From DASVRA01 sp036388855 (lineage in GTDB: Bacteria; Pseudomonadota; Alphaproteobacteria; Caulobacterales; Caulobacteraceae), in NCBI GenBank assembly GCA_036388855.1, contig DASVRA010000035.1, positions 176,204-240,203 on the forward strand: a DNA stretch of 64,000 nt. Reading direction: 5' to 3'. How positions within the stretch are numbered: position 1 is the stretch's first letter; the number at the start of each line of letters is the position of its first letter. The notes beneath the pieces are model-generated. The model was not told where the DNA came from and ran no database searches. It saw nothing but the letters and a program-made list of their open reading frames with translations. Of the stretch, positions 41,577 through 50,389 are shown in pieces. The position numbers and the translations under genes are program-made.

Positions 41577-42622
41577 GCCACAGCGCCTGCATCCTCGGCT
41601 GCCTGGGGACCGAACTCTCGACCGAGGAGCGCGCCTTCTTCGCCGAGGTCCGCCCCTGGGGCTTCATCCTGTTCCGCCGCAACGTCGAGACCGCCGCCCA
41701 AACCCGCGCCCTGTGCGACCAGCTGCGCGAGGCCGTGGACGACCCCGACACCCTGGTCTTCATCGACCAGGAGGGCGGCCGGGTACAGCGCGCCCGCCCT
41801 CCCCTCGCCGCCGACCGCCGCCCCGCCGCCGACTTCGGCCGCCTCCATTGCGATGATCCCGAAGCCGCCGAGGAGGCCGTGCGCCTGAACCACCGCCTGA
41901 TGGCCGAGGAGCTGCGCCGCCTCGGCGTCGACGCCGACTGCGCTCCCTGCCTCGACCTGCTGCACGAGGAGACCCACGCCATCATCGGCGACCGCGCGTT
42001 CGGCTCCGATCCCTCGACCGTCTCGGCGCTCGGCCGCGCCGCCGTGGACGGCCTCACCGCCGGCGGCGTCGCCCCGGTGATCAAGCACATCCCCGGCCAC
42101 GGCCGCGCCCGCGCCGACAGCCACCAGGAGCTGCCGGTGGTCGACGCCCCGCTGGAGGTGCTGGAGCAGACCGACTTCGAGCCCTTCCGCGCCCTGGCCG
42201 ACGCCCCGATGGCCATGACCGCGCACGTCGTCTTCACCGCCGTGGACGCCCACTGCGTCACCGTCTCCCGCCGCGCCGTCGAGACTGTGGTGCGCGGCTT
42301 CATCGGCTTCGACGGCCTGCTGATGACCGACGACCTGTCGATGAAGGCGCTCGGCGGCTCCCTGGCCGAGCGCACCCGCGCCTCGATCGAAGCGGGCTGC
42401 GACGTAGTCCTCCACGGCAACGGCGCCCTGGTCGGCGAGGCCGGGCGCGACCTGATGCCGGAGTTCCGCGAAATCGCCGAGGCGGCCCCGCGCCTGCACG
42501 GCCGCGCCGCCGAACGCGCCGAGGCCGCGCGCGAGGCCGCCCGCGCCTGCCGACCCTTCGACACGGCCGCCGCCGAGATGCGCTTGGCGCGACTCGGCCT
42601 CGGCGGCAGGATGAGCGCGTGA
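41573..42622 (+). CDS. nagZ: Beta-N-acetylhexosaminidase NagZ
   Basis: This 349-residue family GH3 enzyme starts at GTG 41573, overlapping the SPOR gene. It removes GlcNAc from anhydromuropeptides in cell-wall recycling. Motifs are PWGFILFRRNV, VFIDQEGGRVQR, APVIKHIPGHGRARADSHQELP (catalytic His-Asp dyad region) and GLLMTDDLSMKAL with the nucleophilic aspartate. Length is normal. The stop overlaps scpA by 4 bases. Confidence 0.95.
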   Translation: MSHSACILGCLGTELSTEERAFFAEVRPWGFILFRRNVETAAQTRALCDQLREAVDDPDTLVFIDQEGGRVQRARPPLAADRRPAADFGRLHCDDPEAAEEAVRLNHRLMAEELRRLGVDADCAPCLDLLHEETHAIIGDRAFGSDPSTVSALGRAAVDGLTAGGVAPVIKHIPGHGRARADSHQELPVVDAPLEVLEQTDFEPFRALADAPMAMTAHVVFTAVDAHCVTVSRRAVETVVRGFIGFDGLLMTDDLSMKALGGSLAERTRASIEAGCDVVLHGNGALVGEAGRDLMPEFREIAEAAPRLHGRAAERAEAAREAARACRPFDTAAAEMRLARLGLGGRMSA

Positions 42623-43407
42623 ACGCCTTCGCCAACTTCGACCTGGAGTCGGCCGAACTCGCCGCCGAGGACGGCGAGGCCCTGATCGTCGACCTCGACG
42701 GCTTCGAAGGCCCGCTCCACCTGCTCCTGGCCCTGGCGCGCCGCCAGAAGGTCGACCTGCTCAAGCTGTCGGTGCTCAAGCTCGCCGACCAATACTTCGC
42801 CTTCGTCCAGCAGGCCCGCCGGCTGAACTTCTCGCTGGCCGCCGACTACCTGGTGATGGCCGCCTGGCTGGCCTACCTGAAGTCGCGCCTGCTGCTCCCC
42901 TCCGCCAAGGGCAAGCCCGACGAGCCCGAACCGGAGGACGCCGCCCAAGCCCTGGCCTTCGCGCTCGCGCGTCTGGACGCCATGCGCAAGGCCGGCGAGG
43001 CGCTGCAGAACGGCCCGATCCTCTACCGCAACGTCTTCGTCCGCGGCGACCCCGACGCAATCAAGGTGGTTCCCTCCGAACGTCTCGAAGGCGACCTCTA
43101 CGCCCTGATGGACGCCTTCGCCGCCCAGGCCCGCAAGCGGCGCCAGCGCGAATACCGCCCGCGCCCGCCCGAGGCCTATGCGCTGGAGGAGGCGCGCGAA
43201 CGGTTGCGCGAGCTGCTGCCCGAACTCGCCGCCTGGACGCCGCTGCAAGGCGTGGCGCCTTTTCCGGAGGGCGAAGGCCCCACCCGCGCATCCTACCTCG
43301 CCTCCACCCTCTCCGCCTCTCTGGAGCTGGTGAAGGAAGGCTCCCTCGAAGCTCGCCAGCTCAAGGCCTTCGACGCCGTCTACCTCCGCGCCCGGAAGGC
43401 GGCGTGA
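42619..43407 (+). CDS. scpA: Segregation and condensation protein A
   Basis: This 262-residue kleisin bridges Smc heads and, with ScpB, forms the bacterial condensin. GTG 42619 overlaps the nagZ stop. Family motifs are DLDGFEGPLHLLLALARRQKVDLLKLSVLKLADQY near residue 30, SLAADYLVMAAWLAYLKSRLLLP, and a C-terminal winged-helix part with ASTLSASLELVKEGSLEARQ. A charged acidic linker lies between. scpB follows after 3 bases. The long GC-rich coding and classical order make the call secure. Confidence 0.95.
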   Translation: MNAFANFDLESAELAAEDGEALIVDLDGFEGPLHLLLALARRQKVDLLKLSVLKLADQYFAFVQQARRLNFSLAADYLVMAAWLAYLKSRLLLPSAKGKPDEPEPEDAAQALAFALARLDAMRKAGEALQNGPILYRNVFVRGDPDAIKVVPSERLEGDLYALMDAFAAQARKRRQREYRPRPPEAYALEEARERLRELLPELAAWTPLQGVAPFPEGEGPTRASYLASTLSASLELVKEGSLEARQLKAFDAVYLRARKAA

Positions 43408-43410
43408 GCG

Positions 43411-44046
43411 ATGGACGCGGCTGACCTCGAACGCGCGATCGAGGCGCTGCTATTCGCGGCCAGGGGGCCGATGAGCGAGGCCGACCTCGCGCGCCGGCTG
43501 CCCGACAGCGCCGACGTGCGCGATGGGATCCGGGCGCTCCGCCTCAGCTACGCCGGCCGCGGCGTGGAGCTTGCGGAGGTGGCCGGCCGCTGGCGCTTCC
43601 AGACCGCTTCCGACCTCGACTACCTGATGACCGAGGAGCGCGAGGAGCCCCGGCGGCTGTCCAAGGCCGCGCTGGAGACGCTCGCGATCATCGCCTACCA
43701 TCAGCCGGTCACCCGCGCGGAGATCGAGGCGGTGCGCGGCGTCCAAGCCTCCAAGGGCACGCTCGACGTGCTGTTCGAGCTCGGCCTGATCCGCATGCGG
43801 GGCCGCCGCCGCGCGCCCGGCCGCCCGATCACCTACGGCACCACCGACAGATTCCTTGAGCACTACGGCCTGGCCAGCCTCAACGAGCTACCCGGCGCCC
43901 AGGAGATGAAGGCCGCGGGCCTGCTCGACTTGGAGGCGCCCCCAGACTTCGCCCGCCCAGCCCCGCTGACGCCTGAGGCGGAGGAGGATCCGCTGGAACT
44001 GGACGAGGCCCCCGAGTTCCACCGCGACTTCCTGCGCGAGGGTTGA
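43411..44046 (+). CDS. scpB: Segregation and condensation protein B
   Basis: This 211-residue protein has two winged-helix domains: ADLERAIEALLFAARGPMSEADLA at the start, LSKAALETLAIIAYHQPVTRAEIEAVRGV (about residue 80) and GRPITYGTTDRFLEHYGLASLNELPG. It binds the ScpA linker in condensin. The C-terminus is acidic. In relatives the tat genes follow; here an AT-rich insertion begins within about 100 bases of the stop, so the operon ends or is interrupted here. Confidence 0.95.
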   Translation: MDAADLERAIEALLFAARGPMSEADLARRLPDSADVRDGIRALRLSYAGRGVELAEVAGRWRFQTASDLDYLMTEEREEPRRLSKAALETLAIIAYHQPVTRAEIEAVRGVQASKGTLDVLFELGLIRMRGRRRAPGRPITYGTTDRFLEHYGLASLNELPGAQEMKAAGLLDLEAPPDFARPAPLTPEAEEDPLELDEAPEFHRDFLREG

Positions 44047-44250
44047 TGGGCGCTACGCGAGCATCGAACTCGTTGTGGAGAACACCGTCGGCCGACGATT
44101 GGACCTATGGTGAAGAGTGCCGACTCTGGGCATCTTACAATGGCATTGGAGGGTTGGAGCGATGCCTCCGCCTTGCGAAACACCAACTTCGTACATAAAC
44201 ACCCGCCTTTCAGCCGCGTCCGCACGTCGCTGACGCCGCAGTTTGGAACC

Positions 44251-45669
44251 ATGGCACACCCCAACCCAATCCCCGCGCCTCCCCGTCACCTAACCTCCAT
44301 CAATGACTTAACGGACACTGAAATTGAAACGGTCCTGGATTTAGCGGGCCATTTGCTGTCGACGCTCTCAGACCCGCACACGCCTCACAAAGTGAGCCAT
44401 AATTGGCCGAATCCACAAGATTTTATTCTTGCCTCCCTGTTCTATGAGCCTAGCACTCGTACGAGGCTGTCATTCGAAACTGCAGCCCTGCGTTTAGGCG
44501 GTCGCACAATTACGAGTTCAGACCCGGCAACCAGCTCTGCGGCAAAAGGCGAAAGTATAGCTGATACAGTTCGGGTAGTGAGCAGCTACGCCAATGTCAT
44601 AGTGATCCGGCATCCACGCGATGGAGCAGCCAAACTTGCTGCCGACTACTCACCAGTGCCCGTGATCAATGGCGGCGATGGGAGCCACGAGCACCCCACC
44701 CAAACCCTCTGCGATCTGTTCACTCTCCAAAAGGGTGATCGTAAAATCAACCGCATGAACGTAGCGATAGCGGGTGACTTGAAAGGCAGTCGCACTGTCC
44801 ATTCTTTCGTATATGCGTTGGCCCGGCTTGGAGCCAACATCTCCATGCTCCCCGCCGAGGGGATGGAGCTTCCATCGCATGTATGGGATCGCCTCAAGGA
44901 CGAATTCAAATGTCACCTCGTGAACAAGTCTCAAAAACTGAAGGTAGATAATGTAGAGCGCTTTATGGATGTTCTTTATGTGACAGGAGAGGAATCTAGC
45001 AGTGCCAAGCGGCATCGCTCAAATCCAGTTGATTTTATTTACGCAACACGCTACCAAGCCGAACGTCACTCCCAGGTTGGCCGTGATTATCTTAAAGTAG
45101 ATAAACAATTTCTAAATAACCCTCGCTATAAGCGGGCTAATATCTTGCACCCACTGCCAAGAGTACATGAACTTGGCATTGAATTGGATCAAGACGAGCG
45201 AGCACTTTATTTTCATCAAGCCGCTTACGGAGTCCCTGTTCGGATGGCCCTCATCTCCGCGATCTTAGGGTTTGCGCCAGACTCTGCGCTTAAGCCTAGA
45301 GCGGAAACTAGAGACCTTTACGATCAACCAAGAGGAGTTGGGCTCTCATGTGTGAACACCAATTGCATCGTCCACGACGACGTGGATGGTCGATTCACTA
45401 CAAATAGGTTTCTAGTAGTGAAGACGCATCCATCGAGCAGACCTAAGCTTCGATGCGCCTATTGCGAGAGCGACACGTCTGAGTTTGTTATCGCTGATCG
45501 TAATAACGGATGGTTTTACTTCGATCAAGATATGTTATCGGATTTGGCTGATCGTAACCACGCGTTGATCGCATACCCCACCCCTTCGGATGCCGTGGCG
45601 GCCGGTTTTGAATTTCCAGCCGAACAACAGGAGGGGGCGCAAGGTCAAGGTTTTCCGGTTGCGCAGTAG
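44251..45669 (+). CDS. pyrB: Aspartate carbamoyltransferase fused to a PyrI-like zinc domain
   Basis: ATG 44251 gives 472 residues and the family start before LTSINDLTD; the frame is open back to 44107. Residues about 10-340 are a complete catalytic subunit: YEPSTRTRLSFETAALRLG, AAKGESIAD (active-site lysine), IRHPRDGAAKL, SHEHPTQTLCDLF, GDLKGSRTVHSF, YATRYQAER and LHPLPRVHE. Residues about 360-430 carry C367-x4-C372 (CVNTNC) and C402-x2-C405 (CAYC), matching the zinc domain of the regulatory chain PyrI. The nucleotide-binding domain of PyrI is absent. Base composition is clearly more AT-rich than the neighbours, with AAA, TTT and ATA codons. The enzyme makes carbamoyl-aspartate for pyrimidines. 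Transfer is likely. Confidence 0.9.
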   Translation: MAHPNPIPAPPRHLTSINDLTDTEIETVLDLAGHLLSTLSDPHTPHKVSHNWPNPQDFILASLFYEPSTRTRLSFETAALRLGGRTITSSDPATSSAAKGESIADTVRVVSSYANVIVIRHPRDGAAKLAADYSPVPVINGGDGSHEHPTQTLCDLFTLQKGDRKINRMNVAIAGDLKGSRTVHSFVYALARLGANISMLPAEGMELPSHVWDRLKDEFKCHLVNKSQKLKVDNVERFMDVLYVTGEESSSAKRHRSNPVDFIYATRYQAERHSQVGRDYLKVDKQFLNNPRYKRANILHPLPRVHELGIELDQDERALYFHQAAYGVPVRMALISAILGFAPDSALKPRAETRDLYDQPRGVGLSCVNTNCIVHDDVDGRFTTNRFLVVKTHPSSRPKLRCAYCESDTSEFVIADRNNGWFYFDQDMLSDLADRNHALIAYPTPSDAVAAGFEFPAEQQEGAQGQGFPVAQ

Positions 45670-45702
45670 GCACCTCCACAACTGCCAAAGGTTGGGGATT
45701 AG

Positions 45703-45903
45703 CTAGCGCTTCAGCACATTGTGGCCCAGTTCATCAGCGACCACCGCCAGCGGGTGTTGGTGACGTCCCCCTTCCCCTGGGCTAAGTGCCGGCGCACGTA
45801 GCCGACCACCTTGCGCATGTGGGCGTAGTCCACATCGAGCAGTTCGGGCGGCGTCTTGCCATGCGAAGGCGCGCTTGATCTCCCGCTTCTCGTCCTCCGT
45901 CAC
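45703..45903 (-). pseudogene. Frameshifted remnant of a DUF3140-like gene
   Basis: Reading leftward from GTG 45903 (revcomp of CAC 45901-45903), frame A gives VTEDEKREIKRAFAW. A shift then gives KTPPELLDVDYAHMRKVVGY and VRRHLAQGKGDVTNTRWRW, ending SLMNW, in frame B. A second shift back gives GHNVLKR before the stop. These pieces match the beginning and end of DUF3140-family proteins (R-H-L-A-Q and W-R-x-S-L-M-N-W-G-H-D). Much of the middle of the family is missing. Two shifts and a deletion mark it as broken. It lies at the boundary of the AT-rich pyrB island. Confidence 0.78.
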
Positions 45904-45983
45904 CGCGCCCCTATAGCGGCAGGCTTGGCCGTGGGAACCCCCCGCCGGGGGACGGGTTGGTGGGGCCAAGGCCCGGAGCTCCC

Positions 45984-47132
45984 ATGACCTTCCTCCACCT
46001 GCTGCAGCGGCTGTTCGCGCTGCTCTCCCTGGCCATACTGGCCGTCGGCGGCTTCCTGCTGTGGAGTTGGTCCGACCAGCGCGACGAGGCCTTCGGCTGG
46101 GCCAAGGACGACCGCTGGCTCTACCTGGGCGCCTTTCTGCTCGCCTGGTCGTTCGTGGGCGGATTCATCCTCCCTCACCTCCTGGCCAAGCCCGGCCACG
46201 GGCCGCACATGAAGCGCGGCCATGTGCGGGAGGTGACCGGGGCGGACGGCTCACGCCTGCACGTGGAGAGCTTCGGCCCGCAGGACGCGCCGGCGGTGAT
46301 CCTCACCCACGGCTGGGGGCTGGACCTCACTGTCTGGGGCTATCTCGTCGACGACCTGGCCGAGCGGTTCAACGTCGTCACCTGGGATCTTCCGGGGCTG
46401 GGCCGCTCCGGCCAGCCTTCGGATGGCCACTACGACATGGATCGACTGGCGGGCGACCTGAACGCGGTGCTGGAGACGGTGCGCGGCCGCCCGGCCGTGC
46501 TGGCCGGCCACTCCATCGGCGGGATGATCACTGAGACCTTCTGCCGCGACCACCCTGAGAAGCTCGGGCGCGAGGTGAAGGGCCTGGTGCTGCTCAACAC
46601 CACCCACCTCGACCCGACCAAGACCACGTTCGCGGGCAGTATCGTCTCGCGGCTGAAGCCGGTCCTGGACCCCATGCTCAAGCTCGACATCGCGCTGAGC
46701 CCCCTGGTCTGGCTGCTCAACTGGCAGAGCTACCTGTCCGGCTCCACGCACATGGCCGTGCGCATCGGCGGCTTCTCCAAGCGGGTGAACCGGGGCGAGG
46801 TCGACCTGGTGGCGCGGCTGTCGACCAAGCATTCGCCCGCCGTGCAGGCCAAGGGCATTCTGGCCATGGAGCGCTGGGACGTCACCGGAAGCCTCCCCGT
46901 CGTCGTTGTGCCGACCTTGGTGCTCGCCGGGCGGCAGGACCTGGTCACCAAGTGCGAGGCGGGCGAGACCATCGCCGGTCTGATCCCGCGCGCTCAGTTC
47001 GTCGCGTTCGACGAGGCCGGGCACGGCGGCTTCCTGGAGCGCTGCAAGAGCTATGGGCACGTGATCGCCGACTTCGTCGAGCAGGTGCTGCCCTCGCCTG
47101 ACGCGCTCGCCACCCGCACCGCGGCGGAGTAG
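45984..47132 (+). CDS. Alpha/beta hydrolase, membrane-anchored
   Basis: ATG 45984 with CGGAG upstream gives 382 residues. Residues about 1-70 contain two hydrophobic helices (LFALLSLAILAVGGFLLWSW and WLYLGAFLLAWSFVGGFILPHLL), so it is probably membrane-bound. The hydrolase fold follows: VILTHGWGLDLTVWGYL (oxyanion region), VTWDLPGLGRSGQPS, LAGHSIGGMITETFC (nucleophile Ser in GHSIG), VLAGRQDLV (acid) and DEAGHGGFLERC (His). Substrate is unknown; lipase or esterase activity is likely. It precedes plsY by 63 bases. Confidence 0.9.
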   Translation: MTFLHLLQRLFALLSLAILAVGGFLLWSWSDQRDEAFGWAKDDRWLYLGAFLLAWSFVGGFILPHLLAKPGHGPHMKRGHVREVTGADGSRLHVESFGPQDAPAVILTHGWGLDLTVWGYLVDDLAERFNVVTWDLPGLGRSGQPSDGHYDMDRLAGDLNAVLETVRGRPAVLAGHSIGGMITETFCRDHPEKLGREVKGLVLLNTTHLDPTKTTFAGSIVSRLKPVLDPMLKLDIALSPLVWLLNWQSYLSGSTHMAVRIGGFSKRVNRGEVDLVARLSTKHSPAVQAKGILAMERWDVTGSLPVVVVPTLVLAGRQDLVTKCEAGETIAGLIPRAQFVAFDEAGHGGFLERCKSYGHVIADFVEQVLPSPDALATRTAAE

Positions 47133-47195
47133 CCCCGCCGCTTCCGCTTTCCACGGAGCCGTGAGACAAGCGCCGCGGTTGAGACGGGGGAACGT

Positions 47196-47864
47196 TTGGA
47201 CCAGCCGCCGCTGTTGCTCGCCGCCGCCCTGATCGGGGGCTACCTGCTGGGCTCGATCCCGTTCGGCGTGATCACGGCGCGGCTCGGGGGCGCGGGCGAC
47301 CTGCGCAAGGTCGGATCCGGCAACATCGGCGCGACCAACGTGCTGCGCACCGGACGCAAGGACCTGGCGCTGATCACCCTGATCGGCGACGGCGGCAAAG
47401 GGGCGGCGGCGGTGCTGATCGCCCGGTGGCTGACGCTGCGGCTCACGGGGGATGGGGACATCGCCCTGCTGGCGGCGGTGCTGACCGGCGGCGCGGCCTT
47501 CCTCGGCCACCTGTTGCCCCTCTGGCTCAAGTTCCGGGGGGGCAAGGGCGTGGCGACCTTCTTCGGCATCCTGCTCGCTATCTCCTGGCCCGTCGGTTTG
47601 CTCGCCGGCGCGACCTGGCTGCTGACCGCCTTTCTGTTCCGCATTTCCTCGCTGGCGGCCTTGGCCGCCTCGGCCGCCGCGCCGCTCTATGCCTTCGCCG
47701 CGGACCACCTGCTGCCGGTTTCCGACCGCATCGACCCGCACATGCCCGCGCACCTGGCGCTGTTCATGGCGGTGCTGGTCTGGCTGCGCCATCTCCCCAA
47801 CCTGCGCCGGCTGCTCAAGGGCGAGGAGCCGCGCATCGGCGCGCGCAAACCAGACCCGGCGTGA
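47196..47864 (+). CDS. plsY: Acyl-phosphate glycerol-3-phosphate acyltransferase
   Basis: This 222-residue inner-membrane enzyme makes lysophosphatidate from acyl-phosphate and glycerol-3-phosphate, the first step of phospholipid synthesis. TTG 47196 follows GGGGGAA. Motifs are YLLGSIPFGVI, VGSGNIGATNVLRTGRKD (motif 1-2 region) and LKFRGGKGVATFFGILLA (motif 3). Several helices match the family topology. Its TGA overlaps the dprA GTG, so the two are co-transcribed, a common order in alphaproteobacteria. Confidence 0.96.
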   Translation: MDQPPLLLAAALIGGYLLGSIPFGVITARLGGAGDLRKVGSGNIGATNVLRTGRKDLALITLIGDGGKGAAAVLIARWLTLRLTGDGDIALLAAVLTGGAAFLGHLLPLWLKFRGGKGVATFFGILLAISWPVGLLAGATWLLTAFLFRISSLAALAASAAAPLYAFAADHLLPVSDRIDPHMPAHLALFMAVLVWLRHLPNLRRLLKGEEPRIGARKPDPA

Positions 47865-48955
47865 CCCGCGAGTTGTCCTTCGCCGAGCGGCGCGACTGGC
47901 TGCGGCTGGCGCGCACCGAGAACGTCGGCCCCGTCACCTTCGCCGAGTTGATCGCGCGCTTCGGCGACGCGGCCGAAGCTCTGGCCGCCCTGCCCCGCCT
48001 CGCGCGCCGCGGCGGCCGCGCCACGCCGCCCCGGAGTGCTCCTGCTCAAGAGGCCGAAGCCGAGATGGAGGCGGGCGAGCGGCTGGGCGCGCGCCTGATC
48101 TGCGCCTGCGAGCCTGCCTTTCCGCCGGGCCTGGCGGCGCTCGATCCGCCGCCGCCGCTGATCTGGACACGCGGGGACGTGACCCTGCTCTCGCACCCCG
48201 CGGTGGCGGTGGTCGGGGCGCGGATCGCCTCCGCGTCGGGCCAGCGGTTCGCGCGGCAACTCGCCGCGGAGGTCGGCGAGGCGGGCTTCACCATTGTTTC
48301 GGGCATGGCGCGGGGCATCGATGCCGCCGCCCATGAAGGCGGGCTCCCAACCGGCACGGCCGCGGTGCTGGGCGGCGGGATCGCCGACGTCTATCCGCCC
48401 GAGCACCGGCCGCTCTACGAGGCGCTGGTCGAGCGCGGCTGCGTCGTCTCGGAAAGCCCCGTCGGCCACACCGCCCAAGCCAAGGACTTCCCCCGCCGCA
48501 ACCGGCTGATCTCCGGCTTGTCGCTCGGCGTGGTGGTGGTCGAGGCGGAGATGCGCTCGGGTTCGCTGATCACCGCGCGGCTGGCGGGCGAGCAGGGGCG
48601 TGAGGTGTTCGCCGTGCCGGGCTCGCCGCTCGACCCGCGCGCCAAGGGGACCAACAATCTGATCCGCCAGGGCGCCATCCTGTGCGAAGGGGCCGAGGAC
48701 GTGATCCGCGAACTGGCCGGGCGCTCCGCCGTGCGCGAGCCGCCCCGCGGCCACGAGCCGATGTCCGCGCAGGACTTGGATCTTTCTCCCTTGCGCAAGC
48801 GAGTGGAGGCGCTGCTCTCGCCCACGCCTATTCCACGCGACGAGCTGGTGCGGCTGACCGGGGCCGCCGCGCCCGCCGTCTACGCGGTGCTGGTGGAGCT
48901 GGCCTTAGCCGGCAAGGCTGAGCTGCAGCCCGGCGGCCTGGTCGCCGCCGCCTGA
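47861..48955 (+). CDS. dprA: DNA processing protein DprA
   Basis: GTG 47861 overlaps the plsY stop and gives 364 residues; an upstream extension of the frame lies inside plsY. DprA loads RecA onto incoming single-stranded DNA in transformation. It has an N-terminal helical (SAM-like) part (DWLRLARTENVGPVTFAEL), a Rossmann-like core (VAVVGARIASASGQRFAR, VSGMARGIDAAAHEG, LGGGIADVYPPEHRPLYE, RNRLISGLSLGVVVVEA, GTNNLIRQGA) and a C-terminal winged helix. All core motifs are present. Confidence 0.95.
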   Translation: MTRELSFAERRDWLRLARTENVGPVTFAELIARFGDAAEALAALPRLARRGGRATPPRSAPAQEAEAEMEAGERLGARLICACEPAFPPGLAALDPPPPLIWTRGDVTLLSHPAVAVVGARIASASGQRFARQLAAEVGEAGFTIVSGMARGIDAAAHEGGLPTGTAAVLGGGIADVYPPEHRPLYEALVERGCVVSESPVGHTAQAKDFPRRNRLISGLSLGVVVVEAEMRSGSLITARLAGEQGREVFAVPGSPLDPRAKGTNNLIRQGAILCEGAEDVIRELAGRSAVREPPRGHEPMSAQDLDLSPLRKRVEALLSPTPIPRDELVRLTGAAAPAVYAVLVELALAGKAELQPGGLVAAA

Positions 48956-48959
48956 GGCC

Positions 48960-49184
48960 TTAGCTGGCCTCGCTGCGCCTAGGTACGTCGATGGGAAGCT
49001 CGCGCAGGCGTTGCGCGAGCGGCGCGTCTCCGCAATTCAACGCAAGCTTCGCCAGTTCCTCGACCATGTCGACGATGTAGGCCTTCACGGCGCCCGCCGG
49101 CATACGCCCGGGCTCGGTGTCCTGAACTTCCACGCGGCCACTCCCCCTGAACTCGCTGGATGCGTTCAGGGTTAACACGCGCAA
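48960..49184 (-). CDS. Small conserved-looking protein of unknown function
   Basis: The frame gives 74 residues from TTG 49184 or 47 residues from ATG 49103; neither has a strong ribosome site. The C-terminal half (VKAYIVDMVEELAKLALNCG, then DAPLAQRLRELPIDVP) is an amphipathic helical segment that I recognise as typical of small uncharacterised Caulobacterales proteins, possibly sensor- or regulator-linked. It is convergent with dprA. The start is uncertain. Confidence 0.6.
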   Translation of the reverse strand: MRVLTLNASSEFRGSGRVEVQDTEPGRMPAGAVKAYIVDMVEELAKLALNCGDAPLAQRLRELPIDVPRRSEAS

Positions 49185-49230
49185 TCATTTGGGGAAGAGG
49201 TCGCCTGCGCACGATGCGCTTTTGACCCGT

Positions 49231-50385
49231 TCAATGGCTTCGGCGCCACAGCGCCAGCCGCTCAACCGCCTTGTCCAAGGTGTCGTCGCGCTTGGCGAAA
49301 CAGAGCCGCACCACCGACGTGACCGGCTTTTCGCCGTAGAAGGCGGAGAGTGGAACGGCGGCGACGCCGGCCTCGATCACTGTGCGGGCGCAGAAGGTTT
49401 CGTCATCCATCTCGATGCCGGAAGCGGGCAGATCGATATTGAGGAAATAGCTGCCCTCGCTAGGGAGCGGGGCGAAGCCTTCGGCCGTCAGGCCATGCGC
49501 CAGCCTGTCGCGGGAGCGGGCGAAGCCCTCACGCATGGCGGCAAAGTAGGCATCCTCCTTGCCGAGACCGTAAGCGACCGCGGCCTGAAGGTTGGGCGCG
49601 GTGGCGAAGGTCAGGTATTGGTGAGCCTTCATCACCGCCGAGGCGAGCGGCGGCGCCGCGCAGACCAAGCCCACCTTCCAGCCGGTCATGGAGAAGATCT
49701 TGCCGGCCGAGCCGATCTTGATCGTGCGCGCGCCCATGCCCGGCAGGCTCATCAGCGAGACGTGACGGCGACCGTCGAAGACGATGTGTTCCCAAACCTC
49801 GTCGCTGATCACTGTCAGATCGTGGCGCACGCACCAATCGGCCAGCACCGCCATCTCCTCGCGGGTGTAGACCCGCGTCGCGGGGTTTTGTGGGTTACAG
49901 AAGACCACGGCGCGCGTGCGCCCTGTCGTGACCGCCTCCAGCGCCTCGCGCGTGATCGTCCAGTCCGGCGGCTCCAGCCGGACCGGCCGCACCTTTCCGC
50001 CGGCGCGCACAATCTGCGGGGCGTAACAGTCGTAAGCGGGCTCGAAAATCACCGCCTCGTCACCGGGCGTGATCACCGCCAGAATAGAGGCGGCGAGGGC
50101 TTCGGTGGCGCCGGAAGTGACCAGCACCTCCGTGCGCCAGTCCAACTCCAGCCCTTGTAATCGGCGGTAGTGTTCCGCCGCCGCCTGACGCAGTTCCGGC
50201 AGGCCGGGCGCGGGTGGATACTGGTTGGAGCCGGCCATCAGCGCCTCGGCCGCCTTGGCGCGGATGTCTTCCGGCCCCTCCCCGTCGGGGAAGCCCTGGC
50301 CGAGATTGATGGCGCCGTACTCGCGGGCCAGCGCCGACATACGTTCGAAGACGGTGACCTTCAGGTTCGCGTAGAAGGGGTTCAC
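49231..50385 (-). CDS. Class I/II pyridoxal-phosphate aminotransferase
   Basis: This 384-residue enzyme has INLGQGFPDGEGP, GSNQYPPAPGLPELR, VTSGATEALAASILA, PAYDCYAPQIVRAGG, FCNPQNPATRVYTREE (NPxNP), VISDEVWEHIVFDG and IGSAGKIFSMTGWKVG with the PLP lysine. These match the kynurenine/methionine aminotransferase (YbdL-like) branch. The substrate is probably a large amino acid; exact specificity cannot be told. The start lies 4 bases after the sensor-kinase stop, so they share a transcript. Confidence 0.9.
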   Translation of the reverse strand: MNPFYANLKVTVFERMSALAREYGAINLGQGFPDGEGPEDIRAKAAEALMAGSNQYPPAPGLPELRQAAAEHYRRLQGLELDWRTEVLVTSGATEALAASILAVITPGDEAVIFEPAYDCYAPQIVRAGGKVRPVRLEPPDWTITREALEAVTTGRTRAVVFCNPQNPATRVYTREEMAVLADWCVRHDLTVISDEVWEHIVFDGRRHVSLMSLPGMGARTIKIGSAGKIFSMTGWKVGLVCAAPPLASAVMKAHQYLTFATAPNLQAAVAYGLGKEDAYFAAMREGFARSRDRLAHGLTAEGFAPLPSEGSYFLNIDLPASGIEMDDETFCARTVIEAGVAAVPLSAFYGEKPVTSVVRLCFAKRDDTLDKAVERLALWRRSH

Positions 50386-50389
50386 CGAC

